Positions 30,778-40,374 of a stretch of 64,000 bases of DNA are shown here, piece after piece (positions within the stretch are counted from its first letter, which is position 1; every line of letters starts with the position of its first letter). Made by a program: the position numbers and the translations under genes. The DNA comes from Betaproteobacteria bacterium. Lineage in GTDB: Bacteria > Pseudomonadota > Gammaproteobacteria > Burkholderiales > JAHFQX01. The notes under the pieces were generated by a model. The model saw nothing but the letters and a program-made list of their open reading frames with translations, was not told the DNA's origin and made no database searches. The stretch is taken from NCBI GenBank assembly GCA_023259135.1, contig JAHFQX010000001.1, positions 1-64,000 on the forward strand, in the 5' to 3' direction.

Positions 30778-31791
30778 ATGAACGATGCGATGCGCGGCCC
30801 GCTGGAGGCTTTCATCGCCCATGCGGCGGGCGCCGCCTCGGCTCGCGTTCTGGATTTGCGCCTGCTGTCGGGCGGCGCGATTCAGGAAAACTGGCGGCTC
30901 GACGCGGAAATCCAGGGAGGGCCTCACGCCGGACCACTGGCCGCGGTAATGCGCTGCGACTCGCCATCCGGGGTATCGGTGAGTCATGGGCGGGCCCAGG
31001 AATACACTTTGCTGAAGGCCGCCTTCGGCGCCGGCGTCACCGTTCCCGAGCCGCTGTGGCTATGCGACGACGCACGGGTCATCGGCCGGCGCTTCTTCAT
31101 CATGCGCCGCGTCGCTGGGGTGGCGGCGGCCCATCTGATGGTGAAGGATGGTCGCTACGGAGGCGACCGTGCCCGTCTGCTGGAACGGCTGGGCCGCGAG
31201 CTGGCGCGCATCCATTCGATCCGCCCGCCTCAGCCGGCCCTGGATTTTCTGCCGTGGTTCGATGAAGCGCCGGCCCTGCGTCTGGTGCGGACGTGCCGCG
31301 ACTTCCTGGATGCCCACCCCAGTCCCCATCCGGCCCTTGAATGGGGATTGCGCTGGCTAGAGCGCCATGCCCCGCCGCGGGGCGAGTTGGTGCTGTGTCA
31401 CCGCGATTTCCGCACCGGCAACTACATGGCCGACGAACAGGGGCTCACCGGCATTCTGGATTGGGAGTTTTCCGGCTGGAGCGACCCGCTGGAGGATCTC
31501 GGCTGGTTCTGCGCCAAGTGCTGGCGCTTCGGCCGCGATGGGCTGGAAGCCGGAGGAATCGGCGACCGGGAAGATTTCTACCGGGGATACGAGCGGGAAT
31601 CGGGCCGCTCCATCGACCGGCGACAGATCCGTTATTGGGAAGTCATGGCCCACGCCAACTGGGCCGTCGTTTCGATTCAGCAGGGCGAGCGCCATGTCTC
31701 GGGCAAGCAGGAATCGCTGCTGCTGGCGCTGACCAGTCACATCACCCCCGAACTCGAATGGGAGATGCTCGCCATGACGGAGCAGGACTGA
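30778..31791 (+). CDS. APH-family phosphotransferase (LvaA-like acyl-CoA kinase candidate)
   Basis: Intact kinase motifs LVLCHRDFRTGNYMADEQGLTGILDWEFSGWSDPLEDLGW. Confidence 0.88.
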   Translation: MNDAMRGPLEAFIAHAAGAASARVLDLRLLSGGAIQENWRLDAEIQGGPHAGPLAAVMRCDSPSGVSVSHGRAQEYTLLKAAFGAGVTVPEPLWLCDDARVIGRRFFIMRRVAGVAAAHLMVKDGRYGGDRARLLERLGRELARIHSIRPPQPALDFLPWFDEAPALRLVRTCRDFLDAHPSPHPALEWGLRWLERHAPPRGELVLCHRDFRTGNYMADEQGLTGILDWEFSGWSDPLEDLGWFCAKCWRFGRDGLEAGGIGDREDFYRGYERESGRSIDRRQIRYWEVMAHANWAVVSIQQGERHVSGKQESLLLALTSHITPELEWEMLAMTEQD

Positions 31792-32189
31792 TGCGGGATC
31801 GTCCGAGCGGTGCCGAACTGCTGGCCGCGGCCCACAAGTTGTTGCGGGAGGAACTGCTCGCCGCGCTGCCGGCGGACAGGAAGCACGACGCCTTGATGGT
31901 TGCCAACGCCCTTTCCATCGCCGCCCGTCAATTGGAATATGGCGAGGCGCCCGAGCGGCGGGAGCTCCAAGCGCTGGCCGCGCTGCTGGAAAACCCCGAA
32001 GCCGGCGAGCCGTCCGACCCAACCGAGCTGCGGGCGGCCTTGCTCCTCGCCAACCAACATCTGGCCCGGCGCATTCGTCACGGCGCGGGCGATCCCGGCC
32101 GGCCGCAGCGCGACGCCATTCTGGCCCACTTGCGCGGCACCACCCGGCAGCGCGTGCTGGAGAGCAATCCGAAATATCTCAAGGGGTGA
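31791..32189 (+). CDS. Small DUF6285-like protein (LvaB-like candidate)
   Basis: TGATG overlap with the APH kinase; EELLAALPADRKHDALMVANALSIAARQLEYG. Confidence 0.75.
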   Translation: MRDRPSGAELLAAAHKLLREELLAALPADRKHDALMVANALSIAARQLEYGEAPERRELQALAALLENPEAGEPSDPTELRAALLLANQHLARRIRHGAGDPGRPQRDAILAHLRGTTRQRVLESNPKYLKG

Positions 32190-32229
32190 CGGGGCCAAGC
32201 CGCAGCCCGCCTCGCAGGCAAGGCCGCCG

Positions 32230-33579
32230 CTATTTCTGCGCCGTGGGAAAACAGCCGATGACGTCCTGGATGCGGCCCGCCGGCAGCCGTTCCACGAAAC
32301 CCTCCAGCCGGTCGTAGGTGGCGCCGGGAATGCCCAATTCGCCGCCGATGCGGCGGATCAAGGCGGACACCCCGGCCCGGTCGTAGCTGTAATCGGCGGT
32401 GGTCATGCGCTGGTCTTGCACCACGGTGCCGCCCTCTGCCAGGTCGGCTTCGATAACGCAGCACAGGCTGGGGATGGCCGGATCGGCCTGCAAATCCACC
32501 CGCTCCATGAAGGCGTTGATTTCCCGGTCGTCGTAGGTGGTCATGGTCCGCATGGAAGGCGCGCCGCGCAGCAAGGTAGCGGCGATGCAGAACGGAATGC
32601 TCATCAGGGTGCCGGAGATGGTGGAGAAAGGCCCTTTGGCATCCATCCCGGCATAACCCACCGCGTAAGGGTCCATCCGCACCCGGACGGCGTTGACGGC
32701 GCGGCCAGCGAGTTTTTCCCGCAACTCCAGGGCGGCGGTGACGGGGGTCTGGTTGAAGGCGCACACCGGAAAGGGCTTGAAAGTCACCCGCCGCACCGAC
32801 CACTCCTTCCCGAGGCGGCCGGCCAGCGCTTGCACGTCGCAGGCGGTACGGGCATAGGCCTGCACGAAGCCGGATTTGCCTTCGAACGCCAGGGGGGCGG
32901 AAACCGAACCGTGGCGGGCCAATTCCGTCGCGGTGAGGCCGATCTGTCCCGCCACGCCGACCTGATAGCGCCATTCGTCGGTGCCGTCGGCGAAGGATTG
33001 CAAGGTGCCGCCGGCGAAGGACGCGGCATTTTCCAGGGCGCCGCGGGTCTGAGCTTCGCTCAGCCCCAGCAGCTTGGCGCTGGCCGCGGCGGCGGCCAGG
33101 GTGCCGTACAAGGGAGTGGCCCGCAACCCGGCGGGAGTGGTAAGCCCGGCATAGGCCCCCTCCAGCAGCCCGCCCGCTTCGTAGCCGGCGATCAACGAGG
33201 GCAGCAGCCGGTCCAGCGGAAGCTTCCGCGCTTCGATGAGCCCCGTGAGCAGCGGAATCATGATGGCCCCCATATGGGCCGCTCCGCAGGTGTCTTCCTG
33301 GGCGCGGCCGTGGAACAGGGCGGAGTTGGCCAAAGCGGCGCCGGTTACCGTGGTTTTGCGTCCATCCCCCAGCAGCGTGGCGCCCTCGGGACGCTCGCCC
33401 GCCACGGCCAGGGCGGCTTGGCGGGCCACCGGCGCGTAGGGAGTGCCCAGCGAACCCAGGCCGATGCCGTAGCCGTTGAGCAAACAACAACGGGCTTTCT
33501 CCACCACGTCGGCGGGCACTGCCGCCAAGGACAATCCGTGAACGAAACGGGCCAGATGGGCGCTCAGAGTGGTTTCCAT
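32230..33579 (-). CDS. MmgE/PrpD family protein
   Basis: ALANSALFHGRAQEDTCGAAHMGAIMIPLL, YEAGGLLEGAYAG, FAGGTLQSFADGTDEWRYQVG. Confidence 0.85.
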   Translation of the reverse strand: METTLSAHLARFVHGLSLAAVPADVVEKARCCLLNGYGIGLGSLGTPYAPVARQAALAVAGERPEGATLLGDGRKTTVTGAALANSALFHGRAQEDTCGAAHMGAIMIPLLTGLIEARKLPLDRLLPSLIAGYEAGGLLEGAYAGLTTPAGLRATPLYGTLAAAAASAKLLGLSEAQTRGALENAASFAGGTLQSFADGTDEWRYQVGVAGQIGLTATELARHGSVSAPLAFEGKSGFVQAYARTACDVQALAGRLGKEWSVRRVTFKPFPVCAFNQTPVTAALELREKLAGRAVNAVRVRMDPYAVGYAGMDAKGPFSTISGTLMSIPFCIAATLLRGAPSMRTMTTYDDREINAFMERVDLQADPAIPSLCCVIEADLAEGGTVVQDQRMTTADYSYDRAGVSALIRRIGGELGIPGATYDRLEGFVERLPAGRIQDVIGCFPTAQK

Positions 33580-33619
33580 GGGAGTCTCCTGGTGATGGTG
33601 ATGCGGGGGTTCTGCGCGC

Positions 33620-35119
33620 TCACGCGGCTGAGCGGAATTCGTCCCGCAGCACGCGCTTCAGAATCTTGCCGGAGGGATTGCGGGGCAGCATTTCCCGGAA
33701 GTGCAATTCCTTGGGGACCTTGAAGCCCGCTAGGTGGGCCCGGCAATGGCGCTCCAGGGCCGGGTAGTCCAGGGCGGCGCCGGATTTCAGCACCACCACC
33801 GCCACCGGCCGCTCGCCCCACTTTTCGTCGGGCAGGCCGATGACGGCGCATTCCGCCACCTGGGGAAGTTGATAAATCACCCGCTCCACTTCCGAGGAGG
33901 CGATGTTCTCGCCGCCGGAGATGATCATGTCCTTCTTGCGGTCGGTGATGAACAGAAAGCCGTCGCGATCCAGCACGCCCATGTCGCCGCTGCGGAACCA
34001 ATCGCCGAAGAAGCTAGCGGCGGTTTTCTGCGGATCCTTCCAGTAGCCCTGGGTTACCTTGGGGCCGCGGATGCAGATTTCTCCTTCCGTATCCGGCGGC
34101 AGCACATTGCCCTGGTCATCGCGGATTTGCAGCTCCACGTGAGCCAGCGCCCGGCCGGTGGAGCCGATTTTCTCGATCTCCCGGCCGGCTTCCATGAGGG
34201 TGTCGCCGCTGCATGTCTCGGTGAGGCCGTAGCCGTCGATGTAGCGGCCGTTCTTGAACAACTGAGTAAATTCCCGGATGCGGGATTCGGGAGTTTTCTC
34301 GCCGCCGCCGATGCACCATTTGAGCGAACTGACGTCGTAGCGCTGGCGGCCTTCGCAGCCCAAGGTTTGGCCCAGCATCACCGGCGCCATCCAGGCGCAG
34401 GTCAGGCGCTCCCGTTGGATGGAGGCCAGGGCCGCGGCGGCGTCGAACTCCCGATGCAGGCAGAGCATGCCGCCCAGCCATAGCAGCGCCATGCCGGGCA
34501 GATCGTAGGCGCCCACGTGGTAGAGGGGCCCCACCGTCAGCAGCCGGTCCTCGCCGGTGAGCCCCAGGTTCATGATATGGTCCATGCACTTCCAGTAGAA
34601 ATTGTTATAGGTGTGCATGACCCCCTTGGGGCGATCGGTGGTGCCGGAGGTATACATCAACCGGAATAGGTCGTCGGGCTTGCGGAAGGTCTGGCCCGGA
34701 TCAGTCAGCTTGGCATCTGCCAAGCGGCGCGGATCGGCCTGGGCGGCTTCGTCCACCGCCACCACTTGCGGCAGTCCGCTCACCTGGGCGGCGAACTCGG
34801 TATCGGCGAATACCAGCTTGGCGCCGGCGTTGTCGGCGATGTAGGCCACTTCCTCGGCCGCCAGGCGGTAGTTGACGGGCAGGAAGACAGCGCCGATTTG
34901 GCTCACGGCAAAGGATAGATCCAAAAACGCCGGGGAATTTTTCATGAACGCCGCCACCACGTCGCCCTCTCGAATCCCCCGGGCAACCAGCAGGGCGGCC
35001 ACTCGGGAACAGCGGTCGGCCAGCTCAGCGTAGCTGATTCTGAGATCGCCGTACACCACTGCGGCGCGGTCCGGCGTGCGGCTGGCGTGGAAGCGGATGA
35101 AGGCGCTCAAATTCACCAT
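33620..35119 (-). CDS. AMP-dependent acyl-CoA ligase (paralogue 1)
   Basis: LMYTSGTTDRPKGVMHTY, GYGLTETCSGDT, PRNPSGKILKRVLRDE. Confidence 0.93.
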   Translation of the reverse strand: MVNLSAFIRFHASRTPDRAAVVYGDLRISYAELADRCSRVAALLVARGIREGDVVAAFMKNSPAFLDLSFAVSQIGAVFLPVNYRLAAEEVAYIADNAGAKLVFADTEFAAQVSGLPQVVAVDEAAQADPRRLADAKLTDPGQTFRKPDDLFRLMYTSGTTDRPKGVMHTYNNFYWKCMDHIMNLGLTGEDRLLTVGPLYHVGAYDLPGMALLWLGGMLCLHREFDAAAALASIQRERLTCAWMAPVMLGQTLGCEGRQRYDVSSLKWCIGGGEKTPESRIREFTQLFKNGRYIDGYGLTETCSGDTLMEAGREIEKIGSTGRALAHVELQIRDDQGNVLPPDTEGEICIRGPKVTQGYWKDPQKTAASFFGDWFRSGDMGVLDRDGFLFITDRKKDMIISGGENIASSEVERVIYQLPQVAECAVIGLPDEKWGERPVAVVVLKSGAALDYPALERHCRAHLAGFKVPKELHFREMLPRNPSGKILKRVLRDEFRSAA

Positions 35120-35143
35120 GGCATGATTCTCCTCCGGGTGGGT

Positions 35144-36316
35144 TCAATAAGACCGGGGCATGCCCAGATCGTGGACCGCGATGTAGTTCAGCACCATTTC
35201 CTCGGAAACCGGCGCGAAGCGGAACAGGCGGGCATCCCGCCAGAGCCGCTCCAGATCCATCTCCTTGGCGTAACCCATGCCGCCCATGGTCTGCATGCCC
35301 CGTTCGATGGCGGCGGCGGCGGCCTGGGCGGCGATCAGCTTGGCGATGTTGGCGTCGCTGCCGTAGGGCAGGCCGGCATCGCAATTGGCCGCGGCCCGGT
35401 AATTCATCACTCGGGCGCATTCGATCTGGGCATGGGCCTGGGCTAGGGGAAATTGTATGCCCTGGTAGGCGCCGATGGGAGTCTTGCCGAACACCTTGCG
35501 ACCCTTGGCGTAATCCACCGCCAGCCGGATGGCCAGCTCGGTGGCCCCCACCAAGGCAGCGGTGGTGACGATGCGTTCGGTATTGAGCACTTCCAGCAAA
35601 TGGGACCAGCCCTGGTGCAGCGTGCCCAGCACTTCATTGGGCTCCACTCGCACGTCGTCGAAGTACACGCTGCTGGAGGGCAGGGTATTGGTGCCCAGCT
35701 TCTCGATGGGGGTATGGCGCAGGCCGGGGCGGCTGACGTCGATCATGAACAGCGTGATGCCGTCGGTTTTTTTCTGGATCTCATCCACTTTCTTGGTGCG
35801 CGCCACCACCAGCATCTTGGCGGCCTGGGGCACCCCAGTGATCCAGATCTTCTGGCCCGACAACCGGAAACCCGCGCCGTCGGGCCGGGCGAAGCTGCGC
35901 ATTTCCAGGGTGTTGGTGCCGGCGTCGGGTTCGGTGAGCGCCATGCAGAAAGTGGCCTGCCCCGAGATCAACTTAGGCAGCAGGTCGCGCTGCATTTCCT
36001 CCGAGCCGAATTTGCTGATGGATACTCCGCCGAAAATGGGATTGACCATGAACAATTGGCCCAGGGTCGGGCCGCCGCCGCAAGCTGCCAGAGTCTCCAC
36101 GATCAGCGCCATCTCCAGCATGCCCAGCCCCGCCCCTCCCGCTTCCTGGGGCAACGCCACGCCGCACAGGCCGGTGTCGCATACCGCCTGCCACAACTCC
36201 GCGGGAAACGCTTTATGCTTGTCTTTTTCGCGCCAATATTCGACGCCGAACCGGTTGCCGACCTTGCGGGCCGATTCCACCAGCATTCTCTGTTCTTCGG
36301 TCAGGGCGAAATCCAT
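35144..36316 (-). CDS. Acyl-CoA dehydrogenase
   Basis: MALTEPDAGTNTLEMRSFA, MGGMGYAKEMDLERLWRDARLFRFAPVSEEMVLNYIA. Confidence 0.92.
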   Translation of the reverse strand: MDFALTEEQRMLVESARKVGNRFGVEYWREKDKHKAFPAELWQAVCDTGLCGVALPQEAGGAGLGMLEMALIVETLAACGGGPTLGQLFMVNPIFGGVSISKFGSEEMQRDLLPKLISGQATFCMALTEPDAGTNTLEMRSFARPDGAGFRLSGQKIWITGVPQAAKMLVVARTKKVDEIQKKTDGITLFMIDVSRPGLRHTPIEKLGTNTLPSSSVYFDDVRVEPNEVLGTLHQGWSHLLEVLNTERIVTTAALVGATELAIRLAVDYAKGRKVFGKTPIGAYQGIQFPLAQAHAQIECARVMNYRAAANCDAGLPYGSDANIAKLIAAQAAAAAIERGMQTMGGMGYAKEMDLERLWRDARLFRFAPVSEEMVLNYIAVHDLGMPRSY

Positions 36317-36332
36317 CGGAGGCTCCTTCGGG

Positions 36333-37448
36333 TTATTTTTCCAGGGTCAGCAACAACAACCGCATGGGATTTTCCAGAAATTCCACGATCCGGCACAGCA
36401 AGGCAAGACCCGCATCGCCAGGCATCCCGTGGGGGTCCGCCGCCAGGGCCAGGCCTATTTCCCGCCCCAGCACCGGGGCTCCGGCGCTGTCCGGGTAAAA
36501 CCGCGAGGCCACGCTCCCTACCCCAAGGCTCAAGCCTCCCGCTCCCAGGGGCGGGATCAGCCGAGAAATGCCCTGGTGGCCCTTCAGGGGCCATGGGGCC
36601 CCGGCGTTGTACAGCACCAGGGCCTCCGGATCGGCGGGGAGCGTTTCTCCCGCCCGAACCCGGCCGGCCAGCTCGGCGATGCGCCGGGCCAGGGCCTCCA
36701 GCCCCAGGCCGGCTGCCCCTTCCAGCGCCGGCATGGCCATTCCCCGGGGGCCGGGAAGGGCGCAGGCCAAGTTAAGCCCCGCCGATTCCGGGGCGGCGGC
36801 CAGCGCCCGGGCGGCCGCCAGGGCGATCCAGTGGGTCAGGGTGAGGGGCGGCTGGGCGCTGGAGGCCTGCAGCTGCTCCTTCACGGCGAGCAGTGCGTCC
36901 GCCCGGGCTTCCGCCAGCAGCACATAACCCGCCGGCGCGGCCAGCGACGCAATGCGGGGCGCTTGCTCCAGGTCCTGGGCGCGAATCCGCCCGGCCGGGC
37001 CGCCGCCTTGAATCCGCTCAAGGTCGATGTTCCGCTCACGAGCCAGGCGGCGAGCATAGGGCGTGGCGATTATTCTGGTGTCGTCGGGTCGGGTCGGCAG
37101 CGGGGGTTTCGCCACGGGCGGGGGCCGGACTGAAGCCGGCGTGGCTGCCGCCGGAGCTTCGGCTAGGGCGGCGGGCTGGGAGGCGGGAGCCACGGCGCTT
37201 GGTCCGGAAGCGCTCGTCCAACGGGCCACCGGGGTGCCCACCGCCACCGTCTGTCCGGCCGGCACCAACACGACTTCGATCACGCCGTCCTGCTGGGCCT
37301 CGATCTCGGTGGCGATTTTGTCGGTTTCCACCACGAACAGCGGCGCCCCGGCCGAGAAAGCCACGCCGGGCTTGACCAGCCATTCCGACAGGATGCCTTC
37401 GGTCATGGTCAGGCCCAGCTTGGGCATCACCAGCAGGGAATCGGCCAC
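36333..37448 (-). CDS. 2-oxoacid dehydrogenase E2-like protein (lipoyl, E3-binding and shortened catalytic domain)
   Basis: ETDKIATEIEA lipoylation site; ATPYARRLARERNIDLERIQGGGPAGRIRAQDL; canonical HxxxDG not present. Confidence 0.85.
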   Translation of the reverse strand: MADSLLVMPKLGLTMTEGILSEWLVKPGVAFSAGAPLFVVETDKIATEIEAQQDGVIEVVLVPAGQTVAVGTPVARWTSASGPSAVAPASQPAALAEAPAAATPASVRPPPVAKPPLPTRPDDTRIIATPYARRLARERNIDLERIQGGGPAGRIRAQDLEQAPRIASLAAPAGYVLLAEARADALLAVKEQLQASSAQPPLTLTHWIALAAARALAAAPESAGLNLACALPGPRGMAMPALEGAAGLGLEALARRIAELAGRVRAGETLPADPEALVLYNAGAPWPLKGHQGISRLIPPLGAGGLSLGVGSVASRFYPDSAGAPVLGREIGLALAADPHGMPGDAGLALLCRIVEFLENPMRLLLLTLEK

Positions 37449-37452
37449 GAGC

Positions 37453-38238
37453 TTAGTCTCCCTTGAAGCGGGCGGGACGTTTTTCCAGGAAGGCGGAGCA
37501 GCCCTCGTGGGCGTCGTTGCTGTCGAGCACCAGGCCGATCAGCGCCTGCTCGAAGGGCAGCGCCGCCGCCAACGGCATGTCGGCGCCGTGCAGCAGGCTG
37601 CGCTTCAACAGCTTCAGCACCAGCGGAGATTTCTCGGCGATACGGGCTGCCAGCGCCAGGGCTTCCGGCATCAGCTCGGCCTTGGGCACCACGCGGTTGG
37701 CCAACCCCAGGCTGACGGCCTCCTGGGCGGTGATCTGATCGCCGGTGAACATCAGTTCCTTGGCGCGGCACAGGGGAATTTGCCGGATCAGCCGCTGGGT
37801 GCCGCCAGCGCCGGGAAACAAGCCCAGCGTGATCTCCGGCAACCCCAGCTTGGCGCTGTCGGCCAACAGCCGGATGTCCAGGGACAGCAAGAGCTCGGTG
37901 CCGCCCCCCAGGGCCCAGCCGTTCACCGCGGCGATGGTAGGCTTGTCGCATTGTTCGAAGCGGCGCAGCAGCCGGTGGATGACCTCGGCGAATTCCCGGT
38001 AGTGGGCCAAGCCCCGCCGGGAATTGAGATCGGCGATGTCGCCCCCGGCGATGAAGGAGCGCTCCCCGGCGCCGGTCACCACCAGCACCCGGACGGCGGC
38101 ATCGGCCTCGGCGGCGCTTAGCGCCTGCTCCATCTCCAGGATGGTGGGGATGTCCAGGGCGTTGAGGGTCTTGGGCCGGTTGATGGTCAGAATGGCAACG
38201 GCGCCTTGGCGTTCGCTCAGGATGGCGGGTTCGTTCAT
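37453..38238 (-). CDS. Enoyl-CoA hydratase/isomerase family protein
   Basis: VLVVTGAGERSFIAGGDIADL, NGWALGGGTELLLSLDIRLL. Confidence 0.92.
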   Translation of the reverse strand: MNEPAILSERQGAVAILTINRPKTLNALDIPTILEMEQALSAAEADAAVRVLVVTGAGERSFIAGGDIADLNSRRGLAHYREFAEVIHRLLRRFEQCDKPTIAAVNGWALGGGTELLLSLDIRLLADSAKLGLPEITLGLFPGAGGTQRLIRQIPLCRAKELMFTGDQITAQEAVSLGLANRVVPKAELMPEALALAARIAEKSPLVLKLLKRSLLHGADMPLAAALPFEQALIGLVLDSNDAHEGCSAFLEKRPARFKGD

Positions 38239-38278
38239 GCAGTGCTCCTCGTGCGAAAGGTGGGGAAACTGAAACAGG

Positions 38279-39253
38279 TCATGCCAGCACTCGCCGGGCG
38301 GCCTCGAGGATGCGGGCTTCGCTGGGCACGTACTGGGCTTCCAGGCTTTTGGCAAAGGGCACCGGCATAAAGGGTGCTCCGACTCGGACGATGGGGGCGT
38401 CCAATTCGTCGAAGCCCGCATCGGCCATGCGGGCCGCGATCTCGGCGCCGACGCCGAACGCTTCCACGGCCTCGTGGACCAGCAGCAGCCGGTGGGTGCG
38501 CGACAGGGAGGCCAGTACCGCGGCTTCGTCCCAGGGCTGCAAGGAGCGCAGATCGATGACCTCGGCATCGACCCCTTCCGCCGCGAGTTTTTCGGCGGCG
38601 CCCAGGCAGGTGTGCAGCATCGCGCCATAGGTGACGATGCTAATATCCGTTCCCGCTCGGGCAATGCGCGCCTGGCCTATGGGCACCAGCGGGCAAGGTT
38701 CCGGCATTTCTCCCTTGGTGCCGTACAAGGCCTTGTGTTCCACGTAGATCACCGGATCGGGATCGTCGATGGCGGAACGCAGCAAGCCGTAGGCATCGGC
38801 CGGCGTGGCGGGGCACACCACTTTCAGGCCGGGAATGTGGGCGAACCACGCTTCCAGGCATTGGGAGTGCTGCGGCCCGGCGTTGACCCCGGCGCCGTGG
38901 GGAGCCCGCAGCACCATGGGCACCGAGCACTGGCCGCCGAACATGAAGCGGGCCTTGGCGGCCTGGTTTACCAGGGCATCCATGGCCAAGGTGGTGAAAT
39001 CCATGAACATGATCTCCACCACTGGCTTGAGCCCGCTCATGGCGGCCCCCACCGCGGCGCCGACGATGGCGGCCTCGGAGATGGGGGTGTCCCGCACCCG
39101 GTCCGGGCCGAACTGTTCCAACAGCCCCTTGGTGGCATTGAAAGGGCCGCCGGGCCGGGCCACGTCCTCGCCGAACAGAATGACGCGAGAGTCGCTGGCC
39201 AAGCTGTCGGCCAGGGCGGCGGTGATGGCTTTGACGTAACGGGTTTCGGCCAT
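38279..39253 (-). CDS. 2-oxoacid (pyruvate/acetoin-type) dehydrogenase E1 beta subunit
   Basis: VILFGEDVARPGG, DTPISEAAIVGAAVGAAMSGLKPVVEIMFMDF. Confidence 0.92.
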   Translation of the reverse strand: MAETRYVKAITAALADSLASDSRVILFGEDVARPGGPFNATKGLLEQFGPDRVRDTPISEAAIVGAAVGAAMSGLKPVVEIMFMDFTTLAMDALVNQAAKARFMFGGQCSVPMVLRAPHGAGVNAGPQHSQCLEAWFAHIPGLKVVCPATPADAYGLLRSAIDDPDPVIYVEHKALYGTKGEMPEPCPLVPIGQARIARAGTDISIVTYGAMLHTCLGAAEKLAAEGVDAEVIDLRSLQPWDEAAVLASLSRTHRLLLVHEAVEAFGVGAEIAARMADAGFDELDAPIVRVGAPFMPVPFAKSLEAQYVPSEARILEAARRVLA

Positions 39254-39255
39254 GG

Positions 39256-40374
39256 TCAAACTCCCGCCCTGGGCGAAGTTGAAGGACGCGTGTAAACATC
39301 CGCCAGAGCCTCCTGGAAATCCGGCAGCGTCCCCTGCCGGCCGCGGGCTACGGCAGCCTCGATGCGGCGGTCGACTTTTTCCGAAAGCTCTTGCAGCGCC
39401 GCCGCGCTGACTTTGAGGGCGCGCAGCCGGGCCGCGGCGCGGGGGATGGGATCGATCTTGGGCAGTTGCGCCAACTCCTCCGCATCCCGATAACGCTGGG
39501 GGTCCCCCTCGAAATGGCCCCGCACCCGCCCCGTCATGCATTCTAAGGCCTGGGGGCCGCCGCCGCGGGCGACTTCCACCGCGGCCGTCGCGGCCAACGC
39601 CACCGCCTCCACGTCGTTGCCGTCCACCCGTCGATAAGGGATGCCGAAGGTTTTCGCCAGGCCTTCCAGACTGCCGGCGAACTGGCGGGAAGTGGGGGAA
39701 AATTCCGACCAGCCGTTATTCTCGCAAACGAACAGCAAAGGCAATTTCCACAACGCGGCAAGATTGAGGCACTCATGGAGCAATCCCTCGGCCATGGCGC
39801 CGTCGCCGAAGAAAGCCGCCACTACCCGCCGCTCGCGCCTGAGCTGATGAGCCAAGGCGCTGCCCAGCGCCAAGGACAGCCCGGCGCCGACGATGCCGTT
39901 GGCCCCCAGCATGCCCACCGCCATGTCGGCCACGTGCATCGAGCCGCCGCGGCCGCCGCAGATGCCTTCCCGCTTGCCCATGATCTCCAGGAAAAACGCC
40001 TCGAGATCCACCCCCTTGGCCAGCGAATGGCCGTGGCCTCGGTGGGTGGAGGCGATGCTGTCCTGGGCGGCCAAGGCTTGGCAGACCCCGGCCGCCACCG
40101 CTTCCTGGCCGATGCTCAGATGGATGAAGCCGGGGATTTCGCCGTCGGCGAACAGCGCACTCAAGCGCTGCTCGGCCCGCCGCACCAGCAGCATGGTTTG
40201 GTACAAATCGAGCAAGGCGTCTTTGGGAAGTTCGGCGGGCCGCTTGGCCACCGAGGAGGTGTTGGATTTGGCCGTCCGGTTCGGCTTGCGGGCGGCCGGT
40301 TTCCGTAGCCCTTCCGATGGCTCTTCAGCGGCCATAGTGGCCATTGCTTTCGGGCCGGAGGCGGGAGCTTTCAT
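39256..40374 (-). CDS. 2-oxoacid (pyruvate/acetoin-type) dehydrogenase E1 alpha subunit with an Ala/Pro/Lys-rich N-terminal extension
   Basis: HLSIGQEAVAAG, HRGHGHSLAKG, AFFGDGAMAEGLLHECLNLAALWKLPLLFVCENN. Confidence 0.92.
   Translation of the reverse strand: MKAPASGPKAMATMAAEEPSEGLRKPAARKPNRTAKSNTSSVAKRPAELPKDALLDLYQTMLLVRRAEQRLSALFADGEIPGFIHLSIGQEAVAAGVCQALAAQDSIASTHRGHGHSLAKGVDLEAFFLEIMGKREGICGGRGGSMHVADMAVGMLGANGIVGAGLSLALGSALAHQLRRERRVVAAFFGDGAMAEGLLHECLNLAALWKLPLLFVCENNGWSEFSPTSRQFAGSLEGLAKTFGIPYRRVDGNDVEAVALAATAAVEVARGGGPQALECMTGRVRGHFEGDPQRYRDAEELAQLPKIDPIPRAAARLRALKVSAAALQELSEKVDRRIEAAVARGRQGTLPDFQEALADVYTRPSTSPRAGV

Noticed and set aside
31900-33723. 607-aa plus-strand ORF opposite the MmgE/PrpD gene
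   Set aside because: Shadow frame; the minus-strand protein matches a known family end to end
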